Of a DNA stretch of 52,133 nucleotides, positions 14,273 through 23,245 are shown in pieces. The notes under the pieces were generated by a model that made no database searches, had not been told where the DNA came from, and saw only the letters and a program-made list of their open reading frames with translations. Numbering within the stretch: the stretch's first letter is position 1; each line of letters opens with the position of its first letter. A program made the translations under genes and the position numbers. The stretch is from Acidobacteriota bacterium (GTDB lineage: Bacteria; Acidobacteriota; Terriglobia; Terriglobales; Acidobacteriaceae), in contig JAFDVW010000005.1 of assembly GCA_018268755.1 (NCBI GenBank), forward strand, positions 1 to 52,133. Direction: 5' to 3'.

Positions 14273-17044
14273 TCATCCCGTATTATGCAGGCCGGCAGCG
14301 ATGCCATTGATAGTCGCCCCCAGGGCGTAGTTCAATTCTGCGGAATCCTGTCCGGCGCGCTTGCGGCGAAGCAGCTCCACCTGGATCAGACTCATGGGGT
14401 CGACGTAAGGATTGCGCAAGCGCACCGAGCGCAGCAAGACGGGATTGCCTTCCAGCAGTTCTGCCTGGCCGGTGATGGTCAGGATCATGCGGCGGCTGCG
14501 CTCGAACTCATCGGTCAGCATGGTCCAGACCCGCTCCCGCAGGGAGGCATCCTGCACCAGGGAAGCATAAACGCGGGCGATATTCAGGTCCGCCTTGGCC
14601 ATGGCCAGTTCTACGTTACGAATAATGTCAGAAAACAGCGGGAAGGCGCGGAACATGTCGCGCAGCAGTTGCGCCTTTTCCGGGCCTTGTGCGGCAAAAC
14701 CTTCCAGCGCATGTCCGATCCCGAACCATGCCGGCACTGCATGGCGGCTCTGCATCCAGCCAAAGACCCAGGGAATGGCGCGCAGGTCCTCGAGGCGTGT
14801 GCTGTGATTGCGGCGCGCCGGGCGGGAGCCGATGCGGGCAAACTCCAGTTGATTGACCGGGGTTGCCTGTTCAAAATATTCCAGCACATCAGGATTGCCG
14901 GCGATGTGCCGGCGATAGAACTGGAAGGCACGCTCCGACATCTCTTCCATGGCGCCGATCCAGCGGGCATCGTCATGCGGCTTCAGGCCACTGGGCCGGG
15001 TGAGCGCCTCCAGGCACGCTGCAATCATCAGCTCCAGGTTCCACTCCGCCAGCACCGGGTCCGAATATTTCCAGTTCAAGACCTCCCCTTGCTCCGTCAG
15101 GCGGATGGCGCCGGAAAAATCGCCCACCGGCTGGGCCAGAATGGCGCGATGCGTGGGCCCGCCGCCCCGGCCCACCGTGCCCCCGCGGCCATGGAACAGG
15201 CGTAGCTTGACATTGTGCTGGAGCGCGGCACGATGCAGAGAGCGGTGCGCCTTGTACAGCTCCCAGATGCTGGTGAGCATGCCGCCGTCTTTGTTGGAAT
15301 CGGAGTAGCCGAGCATAACTTCCTGCCAGCGTCCCCAGGAATCGAGCAGTGGCTTGTATTCTTCCGCAGACCAGACTTTTTCCATGATGCCCGCCGACTG
15401 CCGCAGGCACTCGATGGATTCAAACAGCGGCACCGGCATCACCCCGGGATCATCGCCCCCGCCCGCCAATTGCACTCCGCCGATTTTGGCCAGCTTGAGC
15501 ACGGCAAAAATATCCTGCTCGCTTTCCGCGCCGCTGATCACATAGTGGCGGATGGCCTGGGGAGGAAACGCCCGCTTTAAGCGGGCGATCTCCCGGTAGG
15601 TTTCAATCACATCGCGGGAGGCCGCCGGCAGGTTCCTTTCCGCTCCCGTAGCTCCGGCCGGCAACTCGGCCAGGGTCTGAGTGTGCAGGCGAGCGTGCTG
15701 GCGAATGTCAAGGGTGGAAAGATGAAACCCAAAGGTGCGCACTTTGCGCAGGAGAGGATCAATCAACAGCTCCGTGAGCAAGCGGCCCCGATTGGCGCAC
15801 AGGCTCTGATGGACCAGCGCCAGGTCAGCCTCAAACTCAGAAGCCGTCGAGTATCCCTTCTGGCTGAGCGCCTCTTCGCGCGCATGGCGCAGCCGGACAA
15901 TCATGAGATTCAGAAAGCGGCGGTACAGTTCGCCGTCGGAAACCCGGGCCAGGCGGTTCTGCTCGTCCCCGATCTGCAAGACGTAGTAGCCCAGCTTGGT
16001 GCGCAGGTCCTCGGACACTTGCACCTGGTGCGCCGACGGACTGAGCTGGTCAATGACCCGCTGCAATTCCTCAATGTAGTGGCCGATAATGAAATTACGC
16101 GCCCGCAACAGGGCCTCGCGGGTGGACTCCGGGGTGACGAAGGGATTGCCGTCACGGTCACCGCCGATCCAGGAGCCGAAATGCAGTAACTCGGGCAGCT
16201 GGCAGTCGGCAAAAGGAATTTGGTAGACGTCCCGGAAGGCCTCGACCATCTCGGCATAGAGGCGGGGCAGGCTCTCGAAAATCGACATAGGATAGTTGTC
16301 CAGTCCCATGCGGATTTCATCCGTGACCAGCGGCTTCTCCAGGCGGACTTCATCGGTCTGCCAAAGGGCGATGATCTCGGCAAAAATCAGCCGCTCAAAC
16401 AAGCCGGCATCGCTTTCGGAAAGGGGTAAACGATCGAGCCGCTCCAGCTCGCGGGCAATGCGGCGACGCTTCAACAGCACGGTGCGCCGCGCCACCTCGG
16501 TGGGATGGGCGGTGAATACCGGCGTCACCTGTACTTTGCGCAAGGCTTCCAGCGCCTGTTCGGCGCTGAAGCCGGCCTCTTTCATGCGCTGCAGTGTGCC
16601 GCGAAAAGAACCGGCCAGGGGGGCCTGCTCGCGATGCAACTTGGAAGCGCGGCGGCGGCGCTTGCGATGGTTGGTTTCCGCCAGGTTGGCCAACTCGAAA
16701 TAGATGGCAAAGGCCTTGGTGACGCGATAGGCGTCCTCTACACTTAGGTCCCCGACAATGGCCTGCGCCTGCGCCATGGTTTCGGCTTTGCCGGCTTTGC
16801 CGGCCTTGCCGGCCTCCGGAGCGCGCAGCTCTTCGCGATGCTGAATAAACAGGCGGCGCAGTTGTTCCACCACCTGGAACAACGGCTCGCCCGCCTGCTC
16901 GACCAGCACGCGGCCCAATAGGGTACCCAAGGAACGCACGTCACGCCGCAGAGGCAGCTCTTTGATCGGGTCGGAGGTGGCAGGGGTCAGCTCCGCCAGT
17001 CGGCGGGCCTGGTCGTCAGCACTCCACAAGGGGACGTCGGGCAT
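14273..17044 (-). CDS. ppc: Phosphoenolpyruvate carboxylase
   Basis: Carboxylates PEP to oxaloacetate with bicarbonate, replenishing the TCA cycle. The product has 923 residues from ATG 17044 (MPDVPLWSADDQ); the frame is open further upstream but without family similarity. Family signatures are present: VFTAHPTEVARRTVL with the catalytic His, GSWIGGDRDGNPFVT, GYSDSNKDGGMLTS, FHGRGGTVGRGGGPTH, RNPYVDPMSLIQVELLRR, and a C-terminus ending HNTG where QNTG is usual. An unusual run of GKA repeats lies near residues 75-85. TATGAT lies 6 bases before the ATG, suggesting a leaderless mRNA. The gene sits alone between dcd and the rpsP operon. Confidence 0.96.
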   Translation of the reverse strand: MPDVPLWSADDQARRLAELTPATSDPIKELPLRRDVRSLGTLLGRVLVEQAGEPLFQVVEQLRRLFIQHREELRAPEAGKAGKAGKAETMAQAQAIVGDLSVEDAYRVTKAFAIYFELANLAETNHRKRRRRASKLHREQAPLAGSFRGTLQRMKEAGFSAEQALEALRKVQVTPVFTAHPTEVARRTVLLKRRRIARELERLDRLPLSESDAGLFERLIFAEIIALWQTDEVRLEKPLVTDEIRMGLDNYPMSIFESLPRLYAEMVEAFRDVYQIPFADCQLPELLHFGSWIGGDRDGNPFVTPESTREALLRARNFIIGHYIEELQRVIDQLSPSAHQVQVSEDLRTKLGYYVLQIGDEQNRLARVSDGELYRRFLNLMIVRLRHAREEALSQKGYSTASEFEADLALVHQSLCANRGRLLTELLIDPLLRKVRTFGFHLSTLDIRQHARLHTQTLAELPAGATGAERNLPAASRDVIETYREIARLKRAFPPQAIRHYVISGAESEQDIFAVLKLAKIGGVQLAGGGDDPGVMPVPLFESIECLRQSAGIMEKVWSAEEYKPLLDSWGRWQEVMLGYSDSNKDGGMLTSIWELYKAHRSLHRAALQHNVKLRLFHGRGGTVGRGGGPTHRAILAQPVGDFSGAIRLTEQGEVLNWKYSDPVLAEWNLELMIAACLEALTRPSGLKPHDDARWIGAMEEMSERAFQFYRRHIAGNPDVLEYFEQATPVNQLEFARIGSRPARRNHSTRLEDLRAIPWVFGWMQSRHAVPAWFGIGHALEGFAAQGPEKAQLLRDMFRAFPLFSDIIRNVELAMAKADLNIARVYASLVQDASLRERVWTMLTDEFERSRRMILTITGQAELLEGNPVLLRSVRLRNPYVDPMSLIQVELLRRKRAGQDSAELNYALGATINGIAAGLHNTG

Positions 17045-17120
17045 CTTTTCATCATAAAGGATGGCACGGGCTTGCCGGCTGAGAGTCCGGCGGAAAGAAG
17101 CAGAAAATCTTCCCGGTGGC

Positions 17121-17197
17121 GCGGGCACTCCTGCCCGCGTTCCCAAGTCAGGTAGTGGCAGGTGTACGCACCTGTCCGGCGGACAAGAGTGTCCGCC
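17121..17197. repeat. Intergenic hairpin array (repeat type D, copy 1)
   Basis: Three perfect short hairpins stand in a row: GCGGGCA-CTCC-TGCCCGC (17121-17138), CAGGTG-TACG-CACCTG (17159-17174) and GGCGGACA-AGAG-TGTCCGCC (17178-17197). The last abuts the dcd stop codon, so it may terminate dcd. The arrangement of independent stems with four-base loops recurs at 49943-50020. Confidence 0.65.
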
Positions 17198-17749
17198 CTA
17201 GAGCTTGGGCAGGACAATCCCCTTCTGCGATTGATACTTCCCTTTGCGGTCGGCGTAGCTGGTCTCACAGACCTCATCCGACTGGAAGAAAATGATCTGG
17301 CACAGGCCTTCGTTGGCGTAGATGCGCGCGGGCAGCGGCGTCGTGTTGGAGATTTCCAGCGTCACAAAGCCTTCCCACTCCGGCTCGAAGGGGGTGACGT
17401 TGACGATGATGCCGCAGCGGGCGTAGGTCGACTTCCCCACACAGATGGTCAAAATGTCGCGCGGAATCTTGAAGTACTCGACCGAGCGCGCCAGCGCAAA
17501 GGAGTTGGGCGGAACAATGCAAACGCTGCTCTGCACCGTGACAAATGACTTCTCATCGAAATTCTTCGGGTCCACGATGCTGGAGTTCACATTGGTAAAA
17601 ATTTTGAACTCGTCGGCGACCCGCAAATCATAGCCGTACGACGACAATCCGTAAGAGATCACACCCTCGCGCACCTGCTTTTCGGAGAAGGGGTTGATCA
17701 TGTCGTGCTCTTTGGCCATCTTGCGGATCCAGCGGTCGCTTTTTAGCAT
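17198..17749 (-). CDS. dcd: dCTP deaminase
   Basis: Deaminates dCTP to dUTP, feeding dTMP synthesis. A trimeric cytoplasmic enzyme; 183 residues is the normal length. Key motifs are [39 protein letters not shown] with the conserved Ser-Arg pair, and [13 protein letters not shown] with the catalytic Glu. The tail ([14 protein letters not shown]) is typical. AAGGAG precedes the ATG at 17749. It is transcribed toward ppc but is separated from it by the three-hairpin array. Repeat C copy 1 lies in its upstream region. Confidence 0.96.
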   Translation of the reverse strand: MLKSDRWIRKMAKEHDMINPFSEKQVREGVISYGLSSYGYDLRVADEFKIFTNVNSSIVDPKNFDEKSFVTVQSSVCIVPPNSFALARSVEYFKIPRDILTICVGKSTYARCGIIVNVTPFEPEWEGFVTLEISNTTPLPARIYANEGLCQIIFFQSDEVCETSYADRKGKYQSQKGIVLPKL

Positions 17750-17761
17750 GCAGCTCCTTGG

Positions 17762-17842
17762 TTCAGTCGTTGGCGGTCAGCCATTGGCCGTTGGTCTTTG
17801 CGCCAGGAGAAATCGCCATCGACCAACGACGAACGGCTCATG
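17762..17842. repeat. Intergenic repeat C, copy 1
   Basis: Contains GGCCGTTGGTC and, after about 25 bases, GACCAACGACGAACGGC. CGTTGGTC (17789-17796) pairs perfectly with GACCAACG (17821-17828). The words CGTTGGTC, CCATTGGCC and AACGACGAACG recur at 35427-35507, 43220-43262, 45573-45680 and 48421-48478. It sits between the divergent dcd and HU genes. Confidence 0.6.
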
Positions 17843-17888
17843 GCGTCCCTGGAACAAGACTGGTCATCTTACGGGAAATAACCGGCAA

Positions 17889-17918
17889 TTGACAATTGCC
17901 CTCTATCTCCCTTAGCAT
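17889..17918 (+). promoter_or_regulatory. Promoter of the HU-type gene
   Basis: TTGACA (17889-17894) is followed after 18 bases by TAGCAT (17913-17918), a perfect -35 and a fair -10. AGGAG lies 6 bases before the GTG start at 17964. This is the best housekeeping-type promoter match I found in the window. Confidence 0.55.
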
Positions 17919-17963
17919 CAATCACTTGGTGGATGTTTCCGACTCCAACGCCAGGAGCGCCCT

Positions 17964-18233
17964 GTGATCAAGCTCGATATCATCAATGAAGTCGTCAATA
18001 AAACCGGGATCACCAAAACCAAAGCGGAATTGGCCGTCGAAACCGTCTTTGAGAGCATGAAGCGCTCGCTCGCTAAGGGCGATCGCATTGAGCTGCGGGG
18101 ATTTGGAGTGTTTAACGTGCGCCCGCGCAAGACTGGGATCGGCCGCAATCCACGCACCGGCGCGGAAGTCTCCATCCCGCCCGGAAAGGCCGTCCGCTTC
18201 AAGCCCGGCAAGGAGTTGCAGTCCATCGACTAA
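17964..18233 (+). CDS. HU/IHF-family DNA-binding protein
   Basis: A nucleoid protein of 89 residues that bends DNA as a dimer. The N-terminal helices (MIKLDIINEVVNKTG, KAELAVETVFESMKRSL) lead to the beta saddle and the DNA-contacting arm with GRNPRTGAEVSI and the conserved Pro in RNPRTG. KAVRFKPGKEL closes the domain as in HU and IHF. The start is GTG preceded by AGGAG. HU and IHF-alpha cannot be separated by eye; the acidic insertions of specialised forms are absent. The gene is followed by a GC hairpin and then the membrane protease gene. Confidence 0.94.
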   Translation: MIKLDIINEVVNKTGITKTKAELAVETVFESMKRSLAKGDRIELRGFGVFNVRPRKTGIGRNPRTGAEVSIPPGKAVRFKPGKELQSID

Positions 18234-18240
18234 GCGCTGC

Positions 18241-18263
18241 GGGCACAGGCCGCGCCTGTGCCC
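18241..18263 (+). terminator. GC hairpin after the HU-type gene
   Basis: GGGCACAGGC (18241-18250) and GCCTGTGCCC (18254-18263) form a perfect 10-base stem with a CGC turn. No T tract follows, so it may be a weak terminator, an attenuator before the protease gene or a transcript-stabilising stem. Confidence 0.45.
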
Positions 18264-18287
18264 TGGCCTGACCGCCGGAACTCTGTG

Positions 18288-19313
18288 ATGTCTGATACCA
18301 CTCCCTCGTTTTCCCCACCCCCAGCGCTGTCCCAGCCGGTTGAGGTTTTCGTGATTCCTCGCCCCCGGCAGCACTACTGGCTGCATATTCTGCTGTTCCT
18401 GGCCACGACTTTCACCATGCTGGTGGTAGGGGCGCGCATGGAGTTTAATTTCCTGCACAACCTGCCCACGTTCTCGCTGAGCGATGACGCGCTGCCTTTC
18501 TTCCCTCTCTCCTGGGTAGTAGCTCAGCCCGCGCGCCTGCTGCTGGGAGTTCCCTTTGCCGCCTCGTTGATGCTGATTCTGTTGGCCCATGAAATGGGCC
18601 ACTATCTGTGCGCCCGTTATTACCGCGTCTATGCGACCCTGCCATTTTTTATTCCTGCCCCCACGTTGATCGGGACCCTGGGAGCGTTTATTCGTATTCG
18701 CTCTCCCATTCGCACCCGCACCCATCTTTTCGATATCGGGATTGCCGGACCGATTGCGGGCTTTGTCGTGGCCGTCGCCGTTCTGCTGTTTTCCCTGCCC
18801 CAGACCAAAATCATCGCTTCCGTACTTCCCGATATCGAGCTGGGCTACCCGCTCATCTTTCACCTGGCGTGGAAGATCGTTCCGCATGGCGCCATTCCCA
18901 GCGGCACCGCCTGGCAACATCTGGATTTTTCTCCCACCGCCATTGCCGCCTGGGTAGGAATGTTCGCCACCGCGCTCAACCTTCTGCCCGGCGGGCAGCT
19001 GGATGGCGGACACATCGTCTTCGCCCTGGCGCCTAAGGTCCATCGCTGGGTTTCCCGTCTGACCATTCTCACGTTGGTGCCACTCGCCATCTATTGCTGG
19101 CTCGGATGGTTGCTGTGGGCAGTTCTGCTTGCCTTCACCGGCATGCGGCATCCCCAGGTCCCGGACTATCCCGGCATTTCCCCCACCAGGCGTTGGCTGG
19201 CGGCGCTAGGACTTCTCATGCTGGTGCTGACCTTGGCGCCCGCCCCCTTTCCCGGGGGCTCTCTGCTGGAGGTCGTCCATCAATATCTGCGCGACCGCGC
19301 TGCCGGCTCATAA
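18288..19313 (+). CDS. Site-2-type (M50) membrane metalloprotease
   Basis: An intramembrane zinc protease, 341 residues from ATG 18288; the frame opens 10 codons earlier. At least six hydrophobic segments are visible. The metal motif HEMGH is at residues 101-105 in LLAHEMGHYLCARYY. The third ligand is in LPGGQLDGGHIVFAL, with Asp239. The FFIPAPTLIGTLGAFIRI stretch between them is typical of the family branch found in plants (EGY) and many bacteria. No PDZ domain is evident. The substrate is unknown; S2P enzymes usually release membrane-bound regulators. It is 54 bases after the HU gene. Confidence 0.88.
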   Translation: MSDTTPSFSPPPALSQPVEVFVIPRPRQHYWLHILLFLATTFTMLVVGARMEFNFLHNLPTFSLSDDALPFFPLSWVVAQPARLLLGVPFAASLMLILLAHEMGHYLCARYYRVYATLPFFIPAPTLIGTLGAFIRIRSPIRTRTHLFDIGIAGPIAGFVVAVAVLLFSLPQTKIIASVLPDIELGYPLIFHLAWKIVPHGAIPSGTAWQHLDFSPTAIAAWVGMFATALNLLPGGQLDGGHIVFALAPKVHRWVSRLTILTLVPLAIYCWLGWLLWAVLLAFTGMRHPQVPDYPGISPTRRWLAALGLLMLVLTLAPAPFPGGSLLEVVHQYLRDRAAGS

Positions 19314-19404
19314 AAGCCTGGCCTTCCCGATTTTCCCTTTGCGTGGGGCGAAGATGCCGCCCCCGTGGCCTTCGGGCGCAAAGCAAATCAAGGACTTATG
19401 GCCG

Positions 19405-19418
19405 GTAACTTGGGTAAC
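19405..19418. promoter_or_regulatory. Direct repeat GTAAC-N4-GTAAC upstream of the TPR gene
   Basis: GTAAC at 19405 and again at 19414 are exactly 9 bases apart, 73 bases before the ATG at 19491. The same layout (GTRAC, 9-base period) is found at 24553-24566 and 31455-31468. It could be an operator bound by tandem subunits. Confidence 0.4.
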
Positions 19419-19490
19419 GTTGGCCCCTCCCCCTGACCATGCTAGTCTCCTGTAAGAAGTATAAAAATCAGTAGTTTCCAAGGAATTGGC

Positions 19491-20984
19491 ATGCGTCTTC
19501 ACGGCTGGATGAGCCTGCTGGCGCTGGGCTTGGTGCTGTCCTCGGCCGAGGACACCCCGGGGTTTGCTCAGAGCGCATCGCCGACTTCTGCGCGAAAAAC
19601 CGCTGCCATCCTCCCGATCACCACCTCTTCCGCCAAGGGGCGGACACAATTTGCACAGGCCGTGCTGGATCTGGAGAACGTACGCGAAGCCGAAGCCCTG
19701 CAAAACCTGCGCGCCGCCATCAAGTCGGATGGCAGTTTTGCGCAGGCCTTGATCTTGCTCTCCCATCTCAGCAGTGATCCGGAAGAACAATTGCGCACCC
19801 GCACCCAGGCGCGAGCGCTTGCCGCGCGAGTAACGCGGGGAGAACGGCTGCTGATCAGCTGGCTGGCGGGAGCGCAGGAAGGCAAGGACCTGCCTGCCAT
19901 CGCCGCCATGAATGACCTGATGGCGGCCTATCCCCAGGACCACCGCGTGGCCTTCCTGGCCGGCCGTTGGCTGGTGCACAAAGAGCGTTATTCCTTGGCC
20001 ACGACCGTCCTGGAACGGGCCCTGCGCCTGGCGCCGGACTATCCCGCGGTGTTGAACCAGTTGGGCTACGCTTACGCCTTCAACGGAAATTTCGCCAAAG
20101 CGTTTTCCGCCATGGACCGCTATGTGGCGCTGCAACCTGACCAGCCCAATCCGCACGATTCTTACGGCGAGCTGCTTCGCCTGGCGGGAAGGTTTGAAGA
20201 CGCGATCCAGCAATACCGGGCCAGCATCCAGATCGATCCCAATTTTGGTTCCGAACTCGGGGTTGCCGACACCTACACCGTAATGGGCAAACAGGCGGAA
20301 GCGCGCGACGAATATGAACGCGCCATCGTTTTTGCCGGCGTGCCGGGGACCAAGGTTGCTTACGAGCTGCAGTCCGCCGTGACCTGGATTCGAGAAAATA
20401 ATCTGAAACAGGCGACCCGCGCGCTGAACAACGTCGCCAAACACGCTCATCAGCAAGGACTGGCCTTTTGGGAAGCGGAGTCCTACCGCGTCCTGGCGGC
20501 TTGCGATCCCGACTACAAAAACGCTGGCAAATGGGTGCAGTCCGGCTTGAACGCCTTGCAGGAGGCGCATCCCCTGTCTCCCAGCGACCGCGAAGAAGAA
20601 CACGCCAGGCTGCTGCGCATCCAGGCGATTCGGGCGGCCCAGGCGGGCGACCGCGACACCGCGGGCACAGCTGTCGAACAGTTGCAGACCATGTCCGCCT
20701 CCAGCCAAAGTCAGGTCGTACAACTCGCCGCGCACTCCGCCCAAGGCGCGCTCCTGCTGGCCGAACAGCAGTATCCCGAGGCCATTGCGCAGTTGGAGGA
20801 AGACGCCTCCGACCCGCTCAGCATGCGACTCCTCTGGCAGGCCTACAGCCGGGCCGGCCACTCCGAAAAAGCTACTGCGCTGGGAGAAAAACTCGCGGCC
20901 TGGTATATCCCCACGGCGGACCAGGCGCTGGTCGTGCCCCAGTTTCACACTCAGTTCGTCAGCGAGAACCAGAAACACCCTTAG
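19491..20984 (+). CDS. Exported tetratricopeptide-repeat protein
   Basis: A 497-residue protein with an N-terminal signal peptide (MRLHGWMSLLALGLVLS, cleavage near GFAQS). The rest is helical repeats: clear TPR units at about residues 165-300, such as LNQLGYAYAFNGNFAKAFSA and DTYTVMGKQAEARDEYERA, with more degenerate units on both sides. No enzymatic motif is seen. TPRs act as protein-binding scaffolds. AAGGA lies 6 bases before the ATG, and TATAAA at 19460 could be a -10. The cyclase gene starts 6 bases after its stop, so the two form an operon; a shared pathway is inferred but would cross the membrane. Confidence 0.85.
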   Translation: MRLHGWMSLLALGLVLSSAEDTPGFAQSASPTSARKTAAILPITTSSAKGRTQFAQAVLDLENVREAEALQNLRAAIKSDGSFAQALILLSHLSSDPEEQLRTRTQARALAARVTRGERLLISWLAGAQEGKDLPAIAAMNDLMAAYPQDHRVAFLAGRWLVHKERYSLATTVLERALRLAPDYPAVLNQLGYAYAFNGNFAKAFSAMDRYVALQPDQPNPHDSYGELLRLAGRFEDAIQQYRASIQIDPNFGSELGVADTYTVMGKQAEARDEYERAIVFAGVPGTKVAYELQSAVTWIRENNLKQATRALNNVAKHAHQQGLAFWEAESYRVLAACDPDYKNAGKWVQSGLNALQEAHPLSPSDREEEHARLLRIQAIRAAQAGDRDTAGTAVEQLQTMSASSQSQVVQLAAHSAQGALLLAEQQYPEAIAQLEEDASDPLSMRLLWQAYSRAGHSEKATALGEKLAAWYIPTADQALVVPQFHTQFVSENQKHP

Positions 20985-20990
20985 AGGACC

Positions 20991-23204
20991 ATGCCGCGCA
21001 TTCCCATATTCCGGCTCGGAAGTTCCGCTGAAAAGCTTGATCCGCCCAAGCTCACCAGATACACACCTTCCTTGTCCCTGGAAGGGCTTCAGCTGGGGGT
21101 GGACAATCTGCGCACGGACGTCCACCTGAGTCCGAAATTCGTCGAACAGGCCCGCTTGCATATTGCCCGCTACATCGTGCGGCACGGCAATATGGAAGAG
21201 TTGCTGGCCGCCGAAATCCGAAACCGCACGGTGAGCTCGTTCGCCCCCCTGCGCGAGAAGGACCAGGCCAAGTCCGAGCCCACAGAGCTGAAGCCACTAC
21301 TGGCCGCCTTGCATGTGGCCGCCCTGAATCGCGCCAAGAGCGCGGGCAACCTCTCGCTGGACTTGCTGGCGCGCGTGGCCATCATCAAATTTTTGCGGGT
21401 CGAGCTGCAGGCGCAATTTGCCCAGGTCCTGGAACGCGGCCGCATGATGCTCAAAAGCTATGAAGGCGTCCGCCAGCAGAAGGCGCTGGAATATCGCGAG
21501 CGGGTGGCCGGCTTTCAAGTGGCCAAGAAAATCATCCTGCGCAAAGCGGGCATGGAGCTGTTTCACACTCTGCGGGAGATTGAGAAGGAGACCCTGGCGC
21601 GCATGCGGCAGTCCTTCTTTGGCAGCCGCGGCGATGCGGAATACAAACTGTTTCTGGACCCGCTGCTCTTCACCGAAGACGGCCGCGACACGTATTTGAA
21701 TGCCGACCACTATGTCATGCTCGGCACCTTCGACCGCGACGTGGATTGCTTCTCCAATGTCCGCCGCATTACTTGCGAGTTCCTCCAGTCTCTGGATCTG
21801 GGTTCCGACTCCGGCGACGAAGCCGCCCTCGATGGCTGGCTCAATGCCCCGGAAAATGCCCAGGAACTGGTGGGGACGGGCAATCCGGATGAATCGACCA
21901 AGGCCGGCCGCGGCCAGCAGGCCCGTCTCGACGAGTGGGTGGAGCGCCTGGAAAAAGAAGATCTCATGGAGCACGTCATCGCTTCCTATGAAGCCGTGCC
22001 GCTGCTGGCAGAATATTCACCCCGCATCCACGCCCAGCAGTTGAAGAACGCCCTCATTTCCAAAGAAGAGCGCGCCCGGGTGGAGAAGCTGATCGAAGAC
22101 CACGGCAAGCTCTCGGCCGAGAGCCTGCACTCCGCGCAAGGCCGCGTTTCCAACTGCAGGGGGGCGTCCCGGGCCAAGGTGGCCGGACGGTTTCTGCGCG
22201 ACTTCCTGCGCTACCATCGCGACCTGCGCCGCCTGGAGGCGCTGAACGGCGCGCTCGACAGCGTCAACCTGATCGGCAACGACAAGATGCGCGAGCTTTC
22301 CGCGATGAACGGGACCCTCTACGACTTTCTCCTGCCCGATGAGCAAAAACCGAGCGAGACCACCGTGGCGCGGCACATTATTCTCAAAGCCGACGTGCGC
22401 GACTCTACCCGGCTCACGAAATCACTTTTGGCCCGCGATATGAATCCGGCTTCTTACTTCAGCCTCAATTTTTATGGGCCGGTCAATAAGCTGCTCGCGA
22501 AATACGGTGCCTCCAAGGTATTTCTGGAAGGTGATGCCCTCATCCTGGCCCTGTTCGAAAATGAGGGCGAATCCAGCCTGCCGGTGGCGCGGGCCTGCGT
22601 GCTGGCGGGAGAGATCCTCGAAATCGTGCGGGGTTATAACCAGCTCTTGGAGCGCTCCGGACTGCCCACACTGGAACTGGGCGTCGGCATCTCCTACCAG
22701 GATTCCGCTCCCATGTATCTGATGGACGGCGAAGACCGCATCATGATCTCCGATGCGCTCAATGAGAGCGACCGCCTGTCCTCCTGCAACAAGCGCATGC
22801 GCAAACCGCTGCAGGCGCTCAAGAGTCCGTTCAACGTCTACGCCTTCCAGACCGCCAGCAGCGCCGAGGCCAGTGAAAACCCAGATGAGTTGATCATGAG
22901 CTACAACCTGAACGGCATCCGCATGAGCGAGGCCGCTTTCCGCCGCCTGCAGCAGGAAATTACCCTCGAGCCCTGCTCACTTGACCTGCCGCAACTGTGG
23001 GGAAATGAGAACTTTCAGCTCTACCGCGCTCTGGTGCCGGTAGGCAATGAGATCTTCCGCAAGCTCGTGGTGCGCGCCTCCCGCGTACCGCAGATCAATA
23101 TCGAGGATTTTTCCCTGCAGCAGTGGACCGAACGGGGCTACTACGAGGTATGCACCAACCCCGCCATCTACCAGGCGCTGGAAGGCAAGGCCGCAGCCCG
23201 CTAG
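20991..23204 (+). CDS. Soluble class III nucleotidyl cyclase-like protein
   Basis: A 737-residue cytoplasmic protein. Residues about 460-640 resemble a class III adenylate/guanylate cyclase domain. The metal-binding aspartates appear as Asp468 in KADVRDST and Asp515 in LEGDALILALF. The transition-state pair is Asn591 and Arg595 in SDALNESDRL. Because all four are present, activity is plausible; ATP versus GTP choice cannot be read. The N-terminal 450 residues are helical and charged, with no recognised sensor domain, and no membrane segment is visible. AGAGGA precedes the ATG, 6 bases after the TPR stop, indicating co-transcription. It is convergent with the CpaE-like gene. Family membership is a motif call and should be checked by structure prediction. 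Confidence 0.72.
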   Translation: MPRIPIFRLGSSAEKLDPPKLTRYTPSLSLEGLQLGVDNLRTDVHLSPKFVEQARLHIARYIVRHGNMEELLAAEIRNRTVSSFAPLREKDQAKSEPTELKPLLAALHVAALNRAKSAGNLSLDLLARVAIIKFLRVELQAQFAQVLERGRMMLKSYEGVRQQKALEYRERVAGFQVAKKIILRKAGMELFHTLREIEKETLARMRQSFFGSRGDAEYKLFLDPLLFTEDGRDTYLNADHYVMLGTFDRDVDCFSNVRRITCEFLQSLDLGSDSGDEAALDGWLNAPENAQELVGTGNPDESTKAGRGQQARLDEWVERLEKEDLMEHVIASYEAVPLLAEYSPRIHAQQLKNALISKEERARVEKLIEDHGKLSAESLHSAQGRVSNCRGASRAKVAGRFLRDFLRYHRDLRRLEALNGALDSVNLIGNDKMRELSAMNGTLYDFLLPDEQKPSETTVARHIILKADVRDSTRLTKSLLARDMNPASYFSLNFYGPVNKLLAKYGASKVFLEGDALILALFENEGESSLPVARACVLAGEILEIVRGYNQLLERSGLPTLELGVGISYQDSAPMYLMDGEDRIMISDALNESDRLSSCNKRMRKPLQALKSPFNVYAFQTASSAEASENPDELIMSYNLNGIRMSEAAFRRLQQEITLEPCSLDLPQLWGNENFQLYRALVPVGNEIFRKLVVRASRVPQINIEDFSLQQWTERGYYEVCTNPAIYQALEGKAAAR

Positions 23205-23245
23205 GCCTTCCCAAAAACTTCCGTAGCAACCATTGGTTTTGAAAG

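Noticed and set aside
17922..19151. Minus-strand ORF of 409 codons over the HU and M50 genes
   Set aside because: Low-complexity Gln/Gly/Arg composition typical of antisense; both plus-strand genes have family motifs.
19308..21185. Minus-strand ORF of 625 codons over the TPR gene
   Set aside because: Antisense to a TPR protein with signal peptide and good ribosome binding site; no motif of its own.
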